DNA of 64,000 bases. Source: Flavobacterium granuli. GTDB taxonomy: Bacteria > Bacteroidota > Bacteroidia > Flavobacteriales > Flavobacteriaceae. The DNA lies in assembly GCF_900129705.1 (NCBI RefSeq), contig NZ_FQWO01000002.1:372001-436000 (forward strand). The letters run 5' to 3'. Shown here piece after piece: positions 1 to 8,715 of the stretch. The first letter of the stretch is position 1; each line of letters starts with the position of its first letter. Under the pieces are notes generated by a model. It was given only the letters and a program-made list of their open reading frames with translations, was not told the origin of the DNA and ran no database searches. The position numbers and the translations under genes were made by a program.

Positions 1-1
1 A

Positions 2-478
2 GCCCAAGTCGATCGTTTCATGTTGAAAACAGTTATTGACTATCCTAAAATTGATGAAGAGCGAATGGTAATTCGTCAAAATCTAAAAGGAAGCTACGAG
101 AAAGTAAACCAAGTAGTTTCTGTAGAACAAATTTTGCGTGCCCAAGAAGCGGTTCGTGAAGTGTATATGGATGAAAAAATAGAGAAATACATTTTGGATA
201 TTATTTTCGCCACACGTTACCCTGAAAAATATAAATTGGCCGATTTAAAACCATTAATCAGTTTTGGAGCCTCGCCACGTGGAAGTATCAACTTAGCCAA
301 TGCGGCCAAATGTTATGCTTTTATCAAACGTCGCGGTTATGTGATTCCGGAAGATGTTCGCGCTGTGGTTCATGATGTATTACGTCACAGAATTGGGGTT
401 ACCTATGAGGCAGAAGCTGAAAATGTGACTTCGGTCGATATCATCAATAAAATCATAAACGAAGTAGAAGTACCTTAA
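2..478 (+). CDS. MoxR-family AAA+ ATPase, 3' part
   Basis: Only the last ~159 codons are present; the reading frame is open to the left edge, so the first in-frame ATG at 20 is internal and not the start. The visible part is the AAA+ lid region: a VDRFML segment, then GASPRGSINLANAAK and RRGYVIPEDV, which are characteristic of MoxR ATPases. MoxR proteins are chaperone-like ATPases that act with von Willebrand factor A (VWA) proteins, and this gene directly precedes a DUF58 gene and the Bat genes, the usual order. The start and the Walker motifs lie outside the window. Confidence 0.93.
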   Translation, partial: AQVDRFMLKTVIDYPKIDEERMVIRQNLKGSYEKVNQVVSVEQILRAQEAVREVYMDEKIEKYILDIIFATRYPEKYKLADLKPLISFGASPRGSINLANAAKCYAFIKRRGYVIPEDVRAVVHDVLRHRIGVTYEAEAENVTSVDIINKIINEVEVP

Positions 479-487
479 TTTAGTTTG

Positions 488-548
488 CAGTAATCAGTAT
501 TCAGTTAGCAGTAACTGATTATTGACCACTAAACACTGAACACTGAAC
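488..548. repeat. CAGT-rich degenerate intergenic repeat
   Basis: The 72-nt gap between moxR and the DUF58 gene is made almost entirely of imperfect repeats of CAGTAATCAGT, TTCAGT and CACTGAACACTGAAC type, on both strands. Similar CAGT/ACTG-rich stretches are common between flavobacterial genes. No promoter is visible in it, so it probably sits inside the Bat transcript. Confidence 0.5.
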
Positions 549-550
549 TT

Positions 551-1414
551 ATGGATACAAAAGAGCTATTAAAAAAAGTACGTAAAATAGAAATAAAAAC
601 CCGAAGATTGAGTGATCACATCTTTTCGGGCGAATACCATACCTCTTTCAAAGGACGCGGAATGACTTTCAGCGAAGTTCGACAATATCAATATGGTGAC
701 GATATTCGTGCTATCGATTGGAATGTAACGGCGCGTTACAACGAAGCCCATGTAAAAGTTTTTGAGGAGGAACGTGAATTAACCATGATGTTGATGGTTG
801 ATATTTCGGGTTCTGAAAGTTTTGGTTCCAAAAACCAATTCAAGAAAGACATCGTTACCGAAATTGCCGCTACAATGGCTTTTTCGGCTACACAAAACAA
901 TGACAAAATTGGGCTGATATTATTTTCTGATCAAATAGAATTATACATTCCGCCCAAAAAAGGAAGATCGCATGTGCTGCGCATCATTCGCGAGTTGATA
1001 GAATTTGAGCCTAAAAGCCATAAGACAGATGTTGCCCAAGCTTTAAAATTCTTGTCGAGCACACAAAAAAAGAAAGCCATTGTGTTTATGATTTCTGATT
1101 TCATGGCCGAAGATTATGAGCATACTTTAAAAATAGCATCAAAAAAGCATGATATCACAGGAATTCGCGTATACGACATTCGAGAAGAAAAAATGCCCAA
1201 TATAGGAATGGTTTCCATGCTTGACGCCGAGACCGGTGAAACGCAATTGATTGATACCGGTTCCAAAAAAGTTCGATTGAATTATGAGAAATATTATCAT
1301 GATAAAGTAAGTTATTTCAAGGAAACCTTTAGGAAATCCGGCTCGGGGATCGTTAACACCAGAGTTGATGAAAGCTATGTGACTAAATTATTAGGCTATT
1401 TTAAATCGAGATAA
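551..1414 (+). CDS. DUF58 domain-containing VWA-like protein
   Basis: This 287-residue protein has the DUF58 signature: FKGRGMTFSEVRQYQYGDD and IRAIDWNVTARYNE near residues 34-62, then a VWA-like fold whose metal-site motif DISGS follows at about residue 92. Later TDVAQAL and SDF segments fit the remaining metal-site loops. No signal peptide or membrane segment is visible, so it is probably cytoplasmic. DUF58 proteins are encoded with MoxR ATPases and are thought to be their partners; the biochemical role in the Bat system is not settled. It lies 72 nt after moxR and 54 nt before the next gene. Confidence 0.92.
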   Translation: MDTKELLKKVRKIEIKTRRLSDHIFSGEYHTSFKGRGMTFSEVRQYQYGDDIRAIDWNVTARYNEAHVKVFEEERELTMMLMVDISGSESFGSKNQFKKDIVTEIAATMAFSATQNNDKIGLILFSDQIELYIPPKKGRSHVLRIIRELIEFEPKSHKTDVAQALKFLSSTQKKKAIVFMISDFMAEDYEHTLKIASKKHDITGIRVYDIREEKMPNIGMVSMLDAETGETQLIDTGSKKVRLNYEKYYHDKVSYFKETFRKSGSGIVNTRVDESYVTKLLGYFKSR

Positions 1415-1422
1415 CGAAACCT

Positions 1423-1455
1423 AACCCTGTCAGCGTTTTAAACCCTGACAGGGTT
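1423..1455. repeat. Inverted repeat AACCCTGTCAG / CTGACAGGGTT
   Basis: Perfect 11-bp arms at 1423-1433 and 1445-1455 flank an 11-nt loop in the short gap after the DUF58 gene. Each arm is preceded by an AACCCTG-type sequence, so the unit also reads as a partial direct repeat. It has no T-tract and is not a typical terminator. It resembles small hairpin repeats scattered between flavobacterial genes. Confidence 0.6.
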
Positions 1456-1468
1456 AACTTGATAAAAC

Positions 1469-3097
1469 ATGAAAAAACAATTATACCTACTGTTATTACT
1501 TCTTTCGACTGCTGTTTTTGCCCAAAAAAAGGTGGAAACAAGTATCGATACAACAAAAAACAAGATTGGTGCCGAGTTTAAATTGACGCTAAAAACTACG
1601 GTAGAATCCTCGGCTAAAGTGGTTTTTCCAAATCTGAAAAATATCGGGGCTCTGGAAGTAATTCAGTCGTATCCCGTTGATACGGTAAAGAGCAGTGGCC
1701 GCTATGAATTAATCAAAAAATATGGTTTAACCCAGTTTGATTCCGGCAGATATGTTATCCCGAGCATAAAGATTTTCATCAATAGCAAACCTTATATGAC
1801 GGATTCGCTTTCGGTTGAAGTGGCCAATGTACAAGTGGATACCTTAAAACAAAAAATGTATGACATTAAGGATATCGTTCCTGTAAAAAGCTCGATGTCC
1901 GTTTGGTGGAAATATCTTTTTATTCTGGCATTAATTCTGGGTATTGGCGCATTGGTGTATTGGTTTGTCAAAAAACAACAAAAGAAAAAAATTGAACAAG
2001 AGGTTTATAAAACACCGATAGAAAAAGCAACCAGTTTATTGAATACGCTGGAACAAAAGGAACTTTGGCAAAAAGGCGAAGTGAAAGCTTATTATAGTGA
2101 ACTGACTGATATTGCCCGAAATTATATTGAGGAAGCCATTGAAATTCCGGCCATGGAAAGCACTACTTCGGAGTTGATAGTTGGACTTAGAGCCGCTTCT
2201 GTCAAAAAGAAAATGACAGTTTCCCAGGAAACAATCGAAAATCTTGAACGTGTTTTGAAACAGGCCGATTTAGTGAAATTTGCCAAATCGAAACCTTTGG
2301 ATTACGAAATTACCGAAGATCGAAATAAAATACAAAAAGCCATTTTAACATTGGATAGTTCTATTCCTGTAGAAGTTACATTGGAAGAAGACACATTGCT
2401 CAACGAGGCTCAAAGACAAAAACAGATTCAAATGCAGTTGAAGAAAAAGAGAAACAGACGCATTGCTGTTTCGGTGGCAGCCGTTCTTTTTTTACTAATA
2501 GGAACGACGCTATTTTTTATTGCAACCAAAGGATTTGATTATGTAAAAGACAATATTATAGGTCATCCAACCAAAGAATTGCTGGAAGGAGAATGGGTGA
2601 AAAGTACTTATGGGAATCCGGGTGTAAGCATTGAGACGCCCAAAGTGCTTAAAAGAATTGATTTGACAAAATCATTGCCTAAAGAAGGATTGGCTTTGGT
2701 CAAAGAAATGCAATCTTTTGCCTATGGTAGTTTTACGGATAATTTTTATCTGATGGTTTCTACGTTGAAATACAAACAGGAAACAGAGATTGATTTAAAG
2801 AAATCGATTGATGTTACGATTCAAACTTTAGAATCTCAGGGAGCGCAAAACATGATTGTGAAACAAGAAGATTTTGATACCGGAGAAGGAATTAGCGGTC
2901 AAAAAGCATACGGAACTTTTTCTCAAATGAATAAAGACAGCAAGAGTAGCGAAAAAGTGTATTATGAAATTTTGTTGTTTGGACAAGATGGCGGATTGCA
3001 GCAAATTATGATCCTTCACAAGGAAGGCGATACCTATGCAAATGAAATTTCTGAACGGGTTTTGAACTCTGTAGAATTAAAACAACTGAGTAAATAA
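1469..3097 (+). CDS. Membrane-anchored BatD-like protein of the Bat operon
   Basis: The 542-residue product has a cleavable signal peptide (cut after VFAQ, about residue 19), a periplasmic beta-rich region of about 120 residues resembling the N-terminal part of BatD proteins, a membrane span near residues 148-167, a charged cytoplasmic region (about 168-325) with a four-helix look similar to the tail of BatD, and a second membrane span near 330-352. A further ~190 residues follow with no family I recognise. The stop overlaps the batA start (TAATG), which implies translational coupling. I infer a structural role in the Bat complex; this second BatD-like protein is distinct from batD at 6154. 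Confidence 0.8.
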   Translation: MKKQLYLLLLLLSTAVFAQKKVETSIDTTKNKIGAEFKLTLKTTVESSAKVVFPNLKNIGALEVIQSYPVDTVKSSGRYELIKKYGLTQFDSGRYVIPSIKIFINSKPYMTDSLSVEVANVQVDTLKQKMYDIKDIVPVKSSMSVWWKYLFILALILGIGALVYWFVKKQQKKKIEQEVYKTPIEKATSLLNTLEQKELWQKGEVKAYYSELTDIARNYIEEAIEIPAMESTTSELIVGLRAASVKKKMTVSQETIENLERVLKQADLVKFAKSKPLDYEITEDRNKIQKAILTLDSSIPVEVTLEEDTLLNEAQRQKQIQMQLKKKRNRRIAVSVAAVLFLLIGTTLFFIATKGFDYVKDNIIGHPTKELLEGEWVKSTYGNPGVSIETPKVLKRIDLTKSLPKEGLALVKEMQSFAYGSFTDNFYLMVSTLKYKQETEIDLKKSIDVTIQTLESQGAQNMIVKQEDFDTGEGISGQKAYGTFSQMNKDSKSSEKVYYEILLFGQDGGLQQIMILHKEGDTYANEISERVLNSVELKQLSK

Positions 3098-4098
3098 TGG
3101 AGAAAATAACTTTTTTAAATCCGGAGTTTTTTTGGTTGTTTCTTTTGATTCCACTTGCCATTATTTGGCTGGTTTATAAAAGAAACCATCAATCAGCAAC
3201 TCTAAAAATGAGTTCGATAGAAGGATTCAAGGGGTCAACTTCTTTTTTAGCGAGGATGAAACCTTTTTTAAACGTTCTAAGATTATTAGCCTTAAGTTCT
3301 TTGATTGTAGCTATGGTAAGGCCCAGAACGGTTGACATTAGCAATAAGACAAAAACGACCAAAGGAATCGACATCGTTATGGCAGTCGATGTTTCGGGCA
3401 GTATGCTTGCCAAAGATTTGAAACCAAACCGAATGGAAGCCCTGAAAAGAGTCGCGGCTGATTTTGTTGATGAAAGACCAAATGATAGAATTGGATTAGT
3501 GGTTTATGCTTCTGAAGCCTATACCAAAACTCCGGTAACCAGCGATAAAGCAGTCATTCAGGAAGCCATTAAGAGTATAAAATACGATAATGTTTTGCAG
3601 GACGGAACAGGAATTGGAATGGGATTAGCCACTGCCGTGAACCGTCTGAAAGACAGTAAAGCTAAGAGCAAGGTTATTATTCTTTTGACGGACGGTGTGA
3701 ATAATGCAGGTTTTATTGAGCCAGAAACCGCTTCGGATATTGCCAAGCAATATGGGATAAAAGTTTACACCATAGGACTGGGAACAAATGGGATGGCCTT
3801 ATCTCCATATGCTATAGCTCCAAATGGGGAATTGATGTTTCAAATGATGAAAGTGGAAATTGACGAGCAATTGATGAAAAGCATCGCTAAAAAAACCGAT
3901 GGCAGATATTTTAGAGCCACAAGTAACAGTAAGTTGGCAGAGATTTATGCCGAGATCAATAAATTAGAAACCACCGAAATAGAGGAATTAAAGTTCTATG
4001 ATTACGATGAAAAGTACAGAGCTTTTGTTTGGTTTGCCGGATTGTTGTTGTTGGCTGAAATAGGCTTGAGAAATACGGTTTATAGAAGTTTTATTTAA
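3097..4098 (+). CDS. batA: BatA, VWA-domain inner membrane protein
   Basis: The 333-residue protein has two N-terminal membrane spans (about 10-28 and 56-74), a VWA domain with the metal-site motif DVSGS at about residue 97 followed by DGTGIGMGL and LLTDGVNNAG, and a C-terminal membrane span (about 308-326). This layout is that of BatA. Bat proteins were named for aerotolerance in Bacteroides; their exact activity is not known. The start overlaps the stop of the upstream gene. BatA and BatB in this window are clear paralogues. Confidence 0.93.
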   Translation: MEKITFLNPEFFWLFLLIPLAIIWLVYKRNHQSATLKMSSIEGFKGSTSFLARMKPFLNVLRLLALSSLIVAMVRPRTVDISNKTKTTKGIDIVMAVDVSGSMLAKDLKPNRMEALKRVAADFVDERPNDRIGLVVYASEAYTKTPVTSDKAVIQEAIKSIKYDNVLQDGTGIGMGLATAVNRLKDSKAKSKVIILLTDGVNNAGFIEPETASDIAKQYGIKVYTIGLGTNGMALSPYAIAPNGELMFQMMKVEIDEQLMKSIAKKTDGRYFRATSNSKLAEIYAEINKLETTEIEELKFYDYDEKYRAFVWFAGLLLLAEIGLRNTVYRSFI

Positions 4099-4156
4099 TT
4101 AAATAAGTTTTCTGTCGATATAGGGAGCAAGACTGAAAACGGAGACTAAAAGAAAA

Positions 4157-5191
4157 ATGGAATTAGACGAGAAAAAATATTTATACCTGCTTTTTATATT
4201 GCCATTGATGGTGCTTTTGTTCTTGTTCAATTTATATTGGAAAAGAAAAAAGCAACGTGAATTTGGGGATTTGGATTTAATAAAAAAATTAAGTCCAGAG
4301 CGTTCTGTTTTTAAGCCTGTTTTCAAATTGATTGTGATTCTTTTGGCTATGGCGGGTTTAATTTTGGGATTGGTAAATCCTAAAATTGGAACCAAAATGG
4401 AAACGGTAAAACGCGAGGGAATCGACATCGTTTTTGCGATGGATGTTTCCAAGAGTATGCTTGCCGAGGATATTGCCCCGAGCCGATTAGAAAAAAGCAA
4501 ACAAATTGTTTCGCAAATCATCAACCAGCTAGGCAATGACCGAATAGGAATTGTGGCTTATGCCGGAAGTGCTTTCCCTGTGTTGCCTATAACGACGGAT
4601 TATAGTGTGGCCAAAATGTTCCTGCAAAGTATGAATACCGGAATGGTTTCATCTCAAGGAACATCATTGGATGAGGCTATAAAATTATCGGCGACTTATT
4701 TTGACGATAAAAGTAAAACCAGCAAATTATTGATTTTGATTTCAGATGGTGAAGATCATTCGGAAGGTGCTCAAGCAGCGGCAGAAGAAGCCAATGCGCA
4801 AGGAATGCGAATCATAACTATAGGAGTTGGTACTGAAAAAGGAGGAACCATTCCTTTGAAAAGAGACGGAATCGTTGAAAGTTATCAAAGAGATAATAAT
4901 GGCGAAGTGGTTGTGACAAAATTAAACCAGGCCAGTCTGGTAGCGATTGCCAAAGCCACAAAAGGAGGTTATGTTGACGGGAGTAATACCAAAGAAGTTT
5001 TGGAATATGTAAAAAACACTTTGGATAAAATCCAAAAAACGGAGTTTGAAGCTACACAAATGGCCGATTTTCAATCGCAGTTTCAATGGTTTCTAGGATT
5101 TGGATTTGTTTTGTTATTCTTGGATCTCTTTTTATTAGAAAGAAAAACAAGCTGGGTGAAGAGGTTGAATTTATTTAACGATGAAAAGTAA
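4157..5191 (+). CDS. batB: BatB, VWA-domain inner membrane protein
   Basis: The 344-residue paralogue of BatA has two N-terminal membrane spans, a VWA domain with metal-site motif DVSKS near residue 95, then SQGTSLDEAIKL and LISDGEDHSEG, and a C-terminal membrane span near 310-330. It is separated from batA by 58 nt containing a short repeated AGACT motif. It is expected to act with BatA and the TPR proteins encoded downstream. Confidence 0.92.
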   Translation: MELDEKKYLYLLFILPLMVLLFLFNLYWKRKKQREFGDLDLIKKLSPERSVFKPVFKLIVILLAMAGLILGLVNPKIGTKMETVKREGIDIVFAMDVSKSMLAEDIAPSRLEKSKQIVSQIINQLGNDRIGIVAYAGSAFPVLPITTDYSVAKMFLQSMNTGMVSSQGTSLDEAIKLSATYFDDKSKTSKLLILISDGEDHSEGAQAAAEEANAQGMRIITIGVGTEKGGTIPLKRDGIVESYQRDNNGEVVVTKLNQASLVAIAKATKGGYVDGSNTKEVLEYVKNTLDKIQKTEFEATQMADFQSQFQWFLGFGFVLLFLDLFLLERKTSWVKRLNLFNDEK

Positions 5192-5200
5192 ATGTCGATT

Positions 5201-5224
5201 CCATCAAAAGGCTTGCTTTGATGG
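5201..5224. repeat. Hairpin between batB and batC
   Basis: CCATCAAA at 5201-5208 and TTTGATGG at 5217-5224 form a perfect 8-bp stem with an 8-nt loop. There is no following T-tract, so it is more likely an intercistronic hairpin that affects mRNA stability than a terminator. Confidence 0.5.
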
Positions 5225-5244
5225 ATTAACATAATTTAATAAAA

Positions 5245-6021
5245 ATGAAAAATTTTAAAATAAATCTATTTTGCTTTTTGGCGCTTCTTTTTTTAGGGCT
5301 GGGGAATATATTTGCCCAGGAAAAGGATAAAAATTTACCAGAGGCGAATGCAGAATATGCTCAAAATAAATTTGTTGATGCGGAGGCCAATTACAGGATT
5401 TCTAACTCTAAATTTCCAAATAGAAGTGTTGCTACTTATAATTTAGGGAATACAATATACAGACAAAATCAAGTTGGCGAAGCTAAATTAGCCTATGCAA
5501 AAGCGATTGAGAATAGTAAAACAAGACCTGAAAAACACAAAGCCTTTCATAATCTGGGCAATGTTTTTATGAAAGAAAAAAATTATACAGAAGCCGTAGC
5601 GGCTTATAAAAATGCGCTTCGTAACGATCCTTCCGATGAAGAAACGAGGTATAATTATGCTTTGGCCAAAAAGTTGTTGAAGGAAAACCCTCCAAAAGAC
5701 GATAAAAATATGGACAAAGACAAAAAAGACAAGGATAAGAAGAACGATAAAAAGGACGGGGAGAAGGACAAAAAGGACGATAAAGGAGACAAGGATAAAG
5801 ATAAGAAAGACGATAAAGGGGATAAGGATAAGAAAGACGGCAAAGACAAAAACGATAAGCCTAAAGATGAAGGGGAACCAAAACCGATGCCCGGAGGAAT
5901 TTCCAAACAAAGATTAGAAAGTCTTTTGGATGCTGTAAACAATGAAGAAAAGAAAATTCAAAATAAAGTCAATGCCCAAAAAGTAAAAGGAAAGCCAACT
6001 AAAACAGAGAAAGATTGGTAA
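5245..6021 (+). CDS. batC: BatC, TPR protein with Lys/Asp-rich tail
   Basis: The 258-residue protein begins with a signal peptide (cut near IFAQ, residue 25). Two to three tetratricopeptide repeats follow (about 30-145; YNLGNTIYRQN and FHNLGNVFMKEKNYTEAVAAY are visible). Residues ~152-212 are a low-complexity run of Lys and Asp in KDKK, DDKGDKDK and similar units. The C-terminal end carries KQRLESLLDAVNNEE, which recurs in BatC-type proteins. It is predicted periplasmic, in the Bat complex. The low-complexity part produces long but meaningless open frames on the other strand. Confidence 0.88.
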   Translation: MKNFKINLFCFLALLFLGLGNIFAQEKDKNLPEANAEYAQNKFVDAEANYRISNSKFPNRSVATYNLGNTIYRQNQVGEAKLAYAKAIENSKTRPEKHKAFHNLGNVFMKEKNYTEAVAAYKNALRNDPSDEETRYNYALAKKLLKENPPKDDKNMDKDKKDKDKKNDKKDGEKDKKDDKGDKDKDKKDDKGDKDKKDGKDKNDKPKDEGEPKPMPGGISKQRLESLLDAVNNEEKKIQNKVNAQKVKGKPTKTEKDW

Positions 6022-6114
6022 ATTTTTTAAAGGATTTTCCAATGAGATACTGTGTAATAGATACTAGACAATTAGAATTTTTAAAATAACAACATAAATA
6101 TGCTCCGTTTTTGA

Positions 6115-6145
6115 CACCTTCACTTTTGAGAGGGTTGGGGAGAGG
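6115..6145. repeat. Degenerate copy of a dispersed repeat (GAGAGGGTTGGGGAGAGG)
   Basis: In the 132-nt gap before batD lies ACACCTTCACTTTTGAGAGG followed by GTTGGGGAGAGG. It is unusually G-rich for its surroundings and resembles a dispersed repeat of the form CTCCTTTGGAGAGGG-TTGGGG-GAGG that I associate with Bacteroidota genomes. Here it is imperfect and ends just before the batD start. Confidence 0.4.
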
Positions 6146-6153
6146 AAAAAAAA

Positions 6154-7899
6154 ATGAAAAGACATTTAATTTTATTACTGTTAAGTTTTCAAGGACTTTT
6201 GGCTCAAGTGCAATTTGAAGCTAAAGTAAGCAAAACCACGCTGGGATTGAACGAAAGGCTACAAGTAGATTTTTTCATGAATATTGATGGAGATAATTTT
6301 AATGAACCTTCTTTTGATGGGTTTAGGGTTGTAGGAGGGCCAATGCAGCAAGTAAGTCAGTCATGGGTAAATGGAAGGAGTTCTTTTGAAAAAGTGTACA
6401 CTTATTATCTTTTGCCTAATCAAAAAGGAAGTTTAGTCATCAAGCAGGCTACTATTGAATATAATGGGAGAGTATATAAAACTTCGCCCATAAAAATTAA
6501 TGTTACTGCAGCTGTTGAACTGCCAAAGGATCCAAATGATATCAGTATTTCTGCAGACAACAATATTTATCTCGTTGCCGATATTTCTAAAACAAATCCC
6601 TATATCAACGAGCCTATTACGGTAGTTTATAAATTATATTTCAGTTATAATATTGGGATAACGAATTGGAGGGAACTCAATAAGCCGAAGTATAATGATT
6701 TTTGGAGTCAAAATATTGACATCAAGAAACTTGTTGCTGAGGAAGGCATGTTCAAAGGCGAGAAATACAGGTATGTGGTTTTAAGAAAAACAGTACTGTA
6801 TCCTCAAAAATCAGGAAAGCTGGAGATAGAACCGCTGTCTTTGGATATAGACGTTCAATTACCAACCAATCGCAGGAATATGTTTGGGCAAATGGTATTG
6901 AAAGAAGATAGTAAAAGGGTTTCAGCCGGTGCAAAAACCATTGCAGTTAGAGCATTACCCGAAGCGGGAAAACCAGCTGATTTTTCGGGAGCTGTAGGAA
7001 ATTTTGACTTTAAAGTGACTCCTAGTAAAACCAATCTTAAAAACGGAGAAAGCCTTGATCTAGTGGTGAGCGTCAGCGGTAAAGGGAATATGAAATTATT
7101 TAATTTACCAAAACCGGTAGTTCCTAATGCATTAGAAATGTATGATGCAGTTCATAACGAACAGGTAAATACGTCACTGGCCGGAATGAGCGGAAAAATC
7201 TCGGATAGTTATACCATTATACCGCAATACAAAGGGAATTATCCTATTAAACCGATGCAGTTCTCTTATTTTGATTTGGGATCCGGAACCTATAAGACAC
7301 TCAGTTCTGCCGAGATAATGATCAACGTTCTTGACGGACCTACAGACACAAGGGCGGTTGCTAGTGCTAATCCTGATAAAAATAAAATTACGAGTAACGA
7401 ACAATTTAAATTCATTAAACTGAAAACGGATCTTGTTCCGGTTGCCGAGAATGATTTTTTTGGGTCTAATTTATATCTGGGATTATTATTTGCGCCATTT
7501 TTGATATTGCCGTTAATTGTATTGTTCAAGAATAAAAAAGAGGCCATTGATGGGGATATTGTTGGGAATAGAATTAAGATGAATAATAAATTAGCCAAGA
7601 AATATTTATCGGAGGCCAAAAAACAAATCAACAATAAAGAACCATTTTATGTTGCGCTTGAAAAAGCAATGCACAATTTCTTGAAGGCCAAGTTGCATAT
7701 AGAAACCTCAGAAATGAGCAAGGATAATATCAAGGAATTGCTGTTGAACAGAAATGCAAAACCAGAAGCGGTGAATGATTTTATTGCTCTTACTGAGAAT
7801 TGCGAAGTGGCCCGATATGCGCCTTCGTCAACGGCAACAATCCAGCAGGATTTTGACAAAGCGGTTTTGATTATTTCTGAACTAGAAAAACAGATATAA
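6154..7899 (+). CDS. batD: BatD, oxygen-tolerance protein
   Basis: The 581-residue protein has a signal peptide (cut near LLAQ, residue 18), a long periplasmic region of repeated beta-sandwich-like segments (about 20-420) matching the BatD family, one membrane span near residues 443-460 (LYLGLLFAPFLILPLIVLF), and a cytoplasmic helical tail of about 110 residues. Length and order agree with BatD. Start ATG 6154 gives a good signal peptide. It is followed after 44 nt by batE. Confidence 0.9.
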   Translation: MKRHLILLLLSFQGLLAQVQFEAKVSKTTLGLNERLQVDFFMNIDGDNFNEPSFDGFRVVGGPMQQVSQSWVNGRSSFEKVYTYYLLPNQKGSLVIKQATIEYNGRVYKTSPIKINVTAAVELPKDPNDISISADNNIYLVADISKTNPYINEPITVVYKLYFSYNIGITNWRELNKPKYNDFWSQNIDIKKLVAEEGMFKGEKYRYVVLRKTVLYPQKSGKLEIEPLSLDIDVQLPTNRRNMFGQMVLKEDSKRVSAGAKTIAVRALPEAGKPADFSGAVGNFDFKVTPSKTNLKNGESLDLVVSVSGKGNMKLFNLPKPVVPNALEMYDAVHNEQVNTSLAGMSGKISDSYTIIPQYKGNYPIKPMQFSYFDLGSGTYKTLSSAEIMINVLDGPTDTRAVASANPDKNKITSNEQFKFIKLKTDLVPVAENDFFGSNLYLGLLFAPFLILPLIVLFKNKKEAIDGDIVGNRIKMNNKLAKKYLSEAKKQINNKEPFYVALEKAMHNFLKAKLHIETSEMSKDNIKELLLNRNAKPEAVNDFIALTENCEVARYAPSSTATIQQDFDKAVLIISELEKQI

Positions 7900-7943
7900 T
7901 TTTAGACTTATAAATGGCAAGTGGACAATTTATGACTAATAAA

Positions 7944-8690
7944 ATGAAAAATATACTTTATATATTATTACTGACAACCCAAGTTTTCTTTGCTCAAAAT
8001 GGCTTTGAAAGAGGGAATGATTTTTATAAAAACGCAAAATACGAACAGGCAGTTGAAGCCTATGAAAGTGTTTTGAATATCGACAAACAACAATCGGCAG
8101 AATTGTTTTTTAATTTAGGGAATTGCTATTACAGACTCAATAAGGTGGCTCCGGCAATCTATAACTACGAAAAAGCGTTGACATTCAGTCCAAACGACAG
8201 CGAAATACTAAACAACCTGAAATTTGCCCAAAAAAGAACCATCGATGAAATAAAAGTAATTCCAAAAGTAGGTTTTGGCAAGCTGCTGCGTGATTTTACG
8301 GGAATTTATCAATACAATACTTGGGGGTGGATTTCCATATCATTTTCGGTATTGTTTTTATTGTGTTTTTGTGGCTATTATTTTTCTCAAATTTCACTTT
8401 CTAAAAGAATTTTCTTCTTGGGAATGTTCCTGATGTTGTCACTGGTTCTTGTGAGTGTTGCGGCTGCGATTTTTGAAAAAAGCCATGCTAAAAACGAAAG
8501 ACCTGCAGTGGTTTTTGCCGAAATGGTAGATATGAAAAGCGAACCGCAAAAACGAGCGGCTAATGTTTTCGTATTGCATGAAGGCACTAAAGTGTTCGTC
8601 AAAGAAACCTTGGACAGTTGGAAAAAAATTCAATTGACAGACGGTACCGAAGGCTGGATTGAAAGTAGTGCAATTAAGGAAGTGAAATAG
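7944..8690 (+). CDS. batE: BatE, TPR and SH3-like protein
   Basis: The frame opens at 7914, but ATG 7944 is preferred because it places a signal peptide (MKNILYILLLTTQVFFAQ) at the very N-terminus. Two TPR units follow (FERGNDFYKNAKYEQAVEAY and FFNLGNCYYRLNKVAPAI), then two membrane spans (about residues 125-145 and 155-175) and a bacterial SH3-like domain at the C-terminus ending in EGWIESSAIKEV. This arrangement is that of BatE, the last gene of the Bat operon. Confidence 0.88.
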   Translation: MKNILYILLLTTQVFFAQNGFERGNDFYKNAKYEQAVEAYESVLNIDKQQSAELFFNLGNCYYRLNKVAPAIYNYEKALTFSPNDSEILNNLKFAQKRTIDEIKVIPKVGFGKLLRDFTGIYQYNTWGWISISFSVLFLLCFCGYYFSQISLSKRIFFLGMFLMLSLVLVSVAAAIFEKSHAKNERPAVVFAEMVDMKSEPQKRAANVFVLHEGTKVFVKETLDSWKKIQLTDGTEGWIESSAIKEVK

Positions 8691-8715
8691 CTTCTGTTCT
8701 TATGGTTGTAATAGA

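Noticed and set aside
1423..1455. Inverted repeat as a terminator within the Bat operon
   Set aside because: No T-tract follows and the downstream gene begins 13 nt later.
4099..4536. 145-residue minus-strand frame opposite batB
   Set aside because: Shadow of a clear VWA gene; no family features, no start signal.
5488..5942. Two long minus-strand open frames (140 and 95 residues) opposite batC
   Set aside because: They are the complement of the Lys/Asp-rich tract; the translations are Phe/Leu/Ser-rich low complexity without domains.
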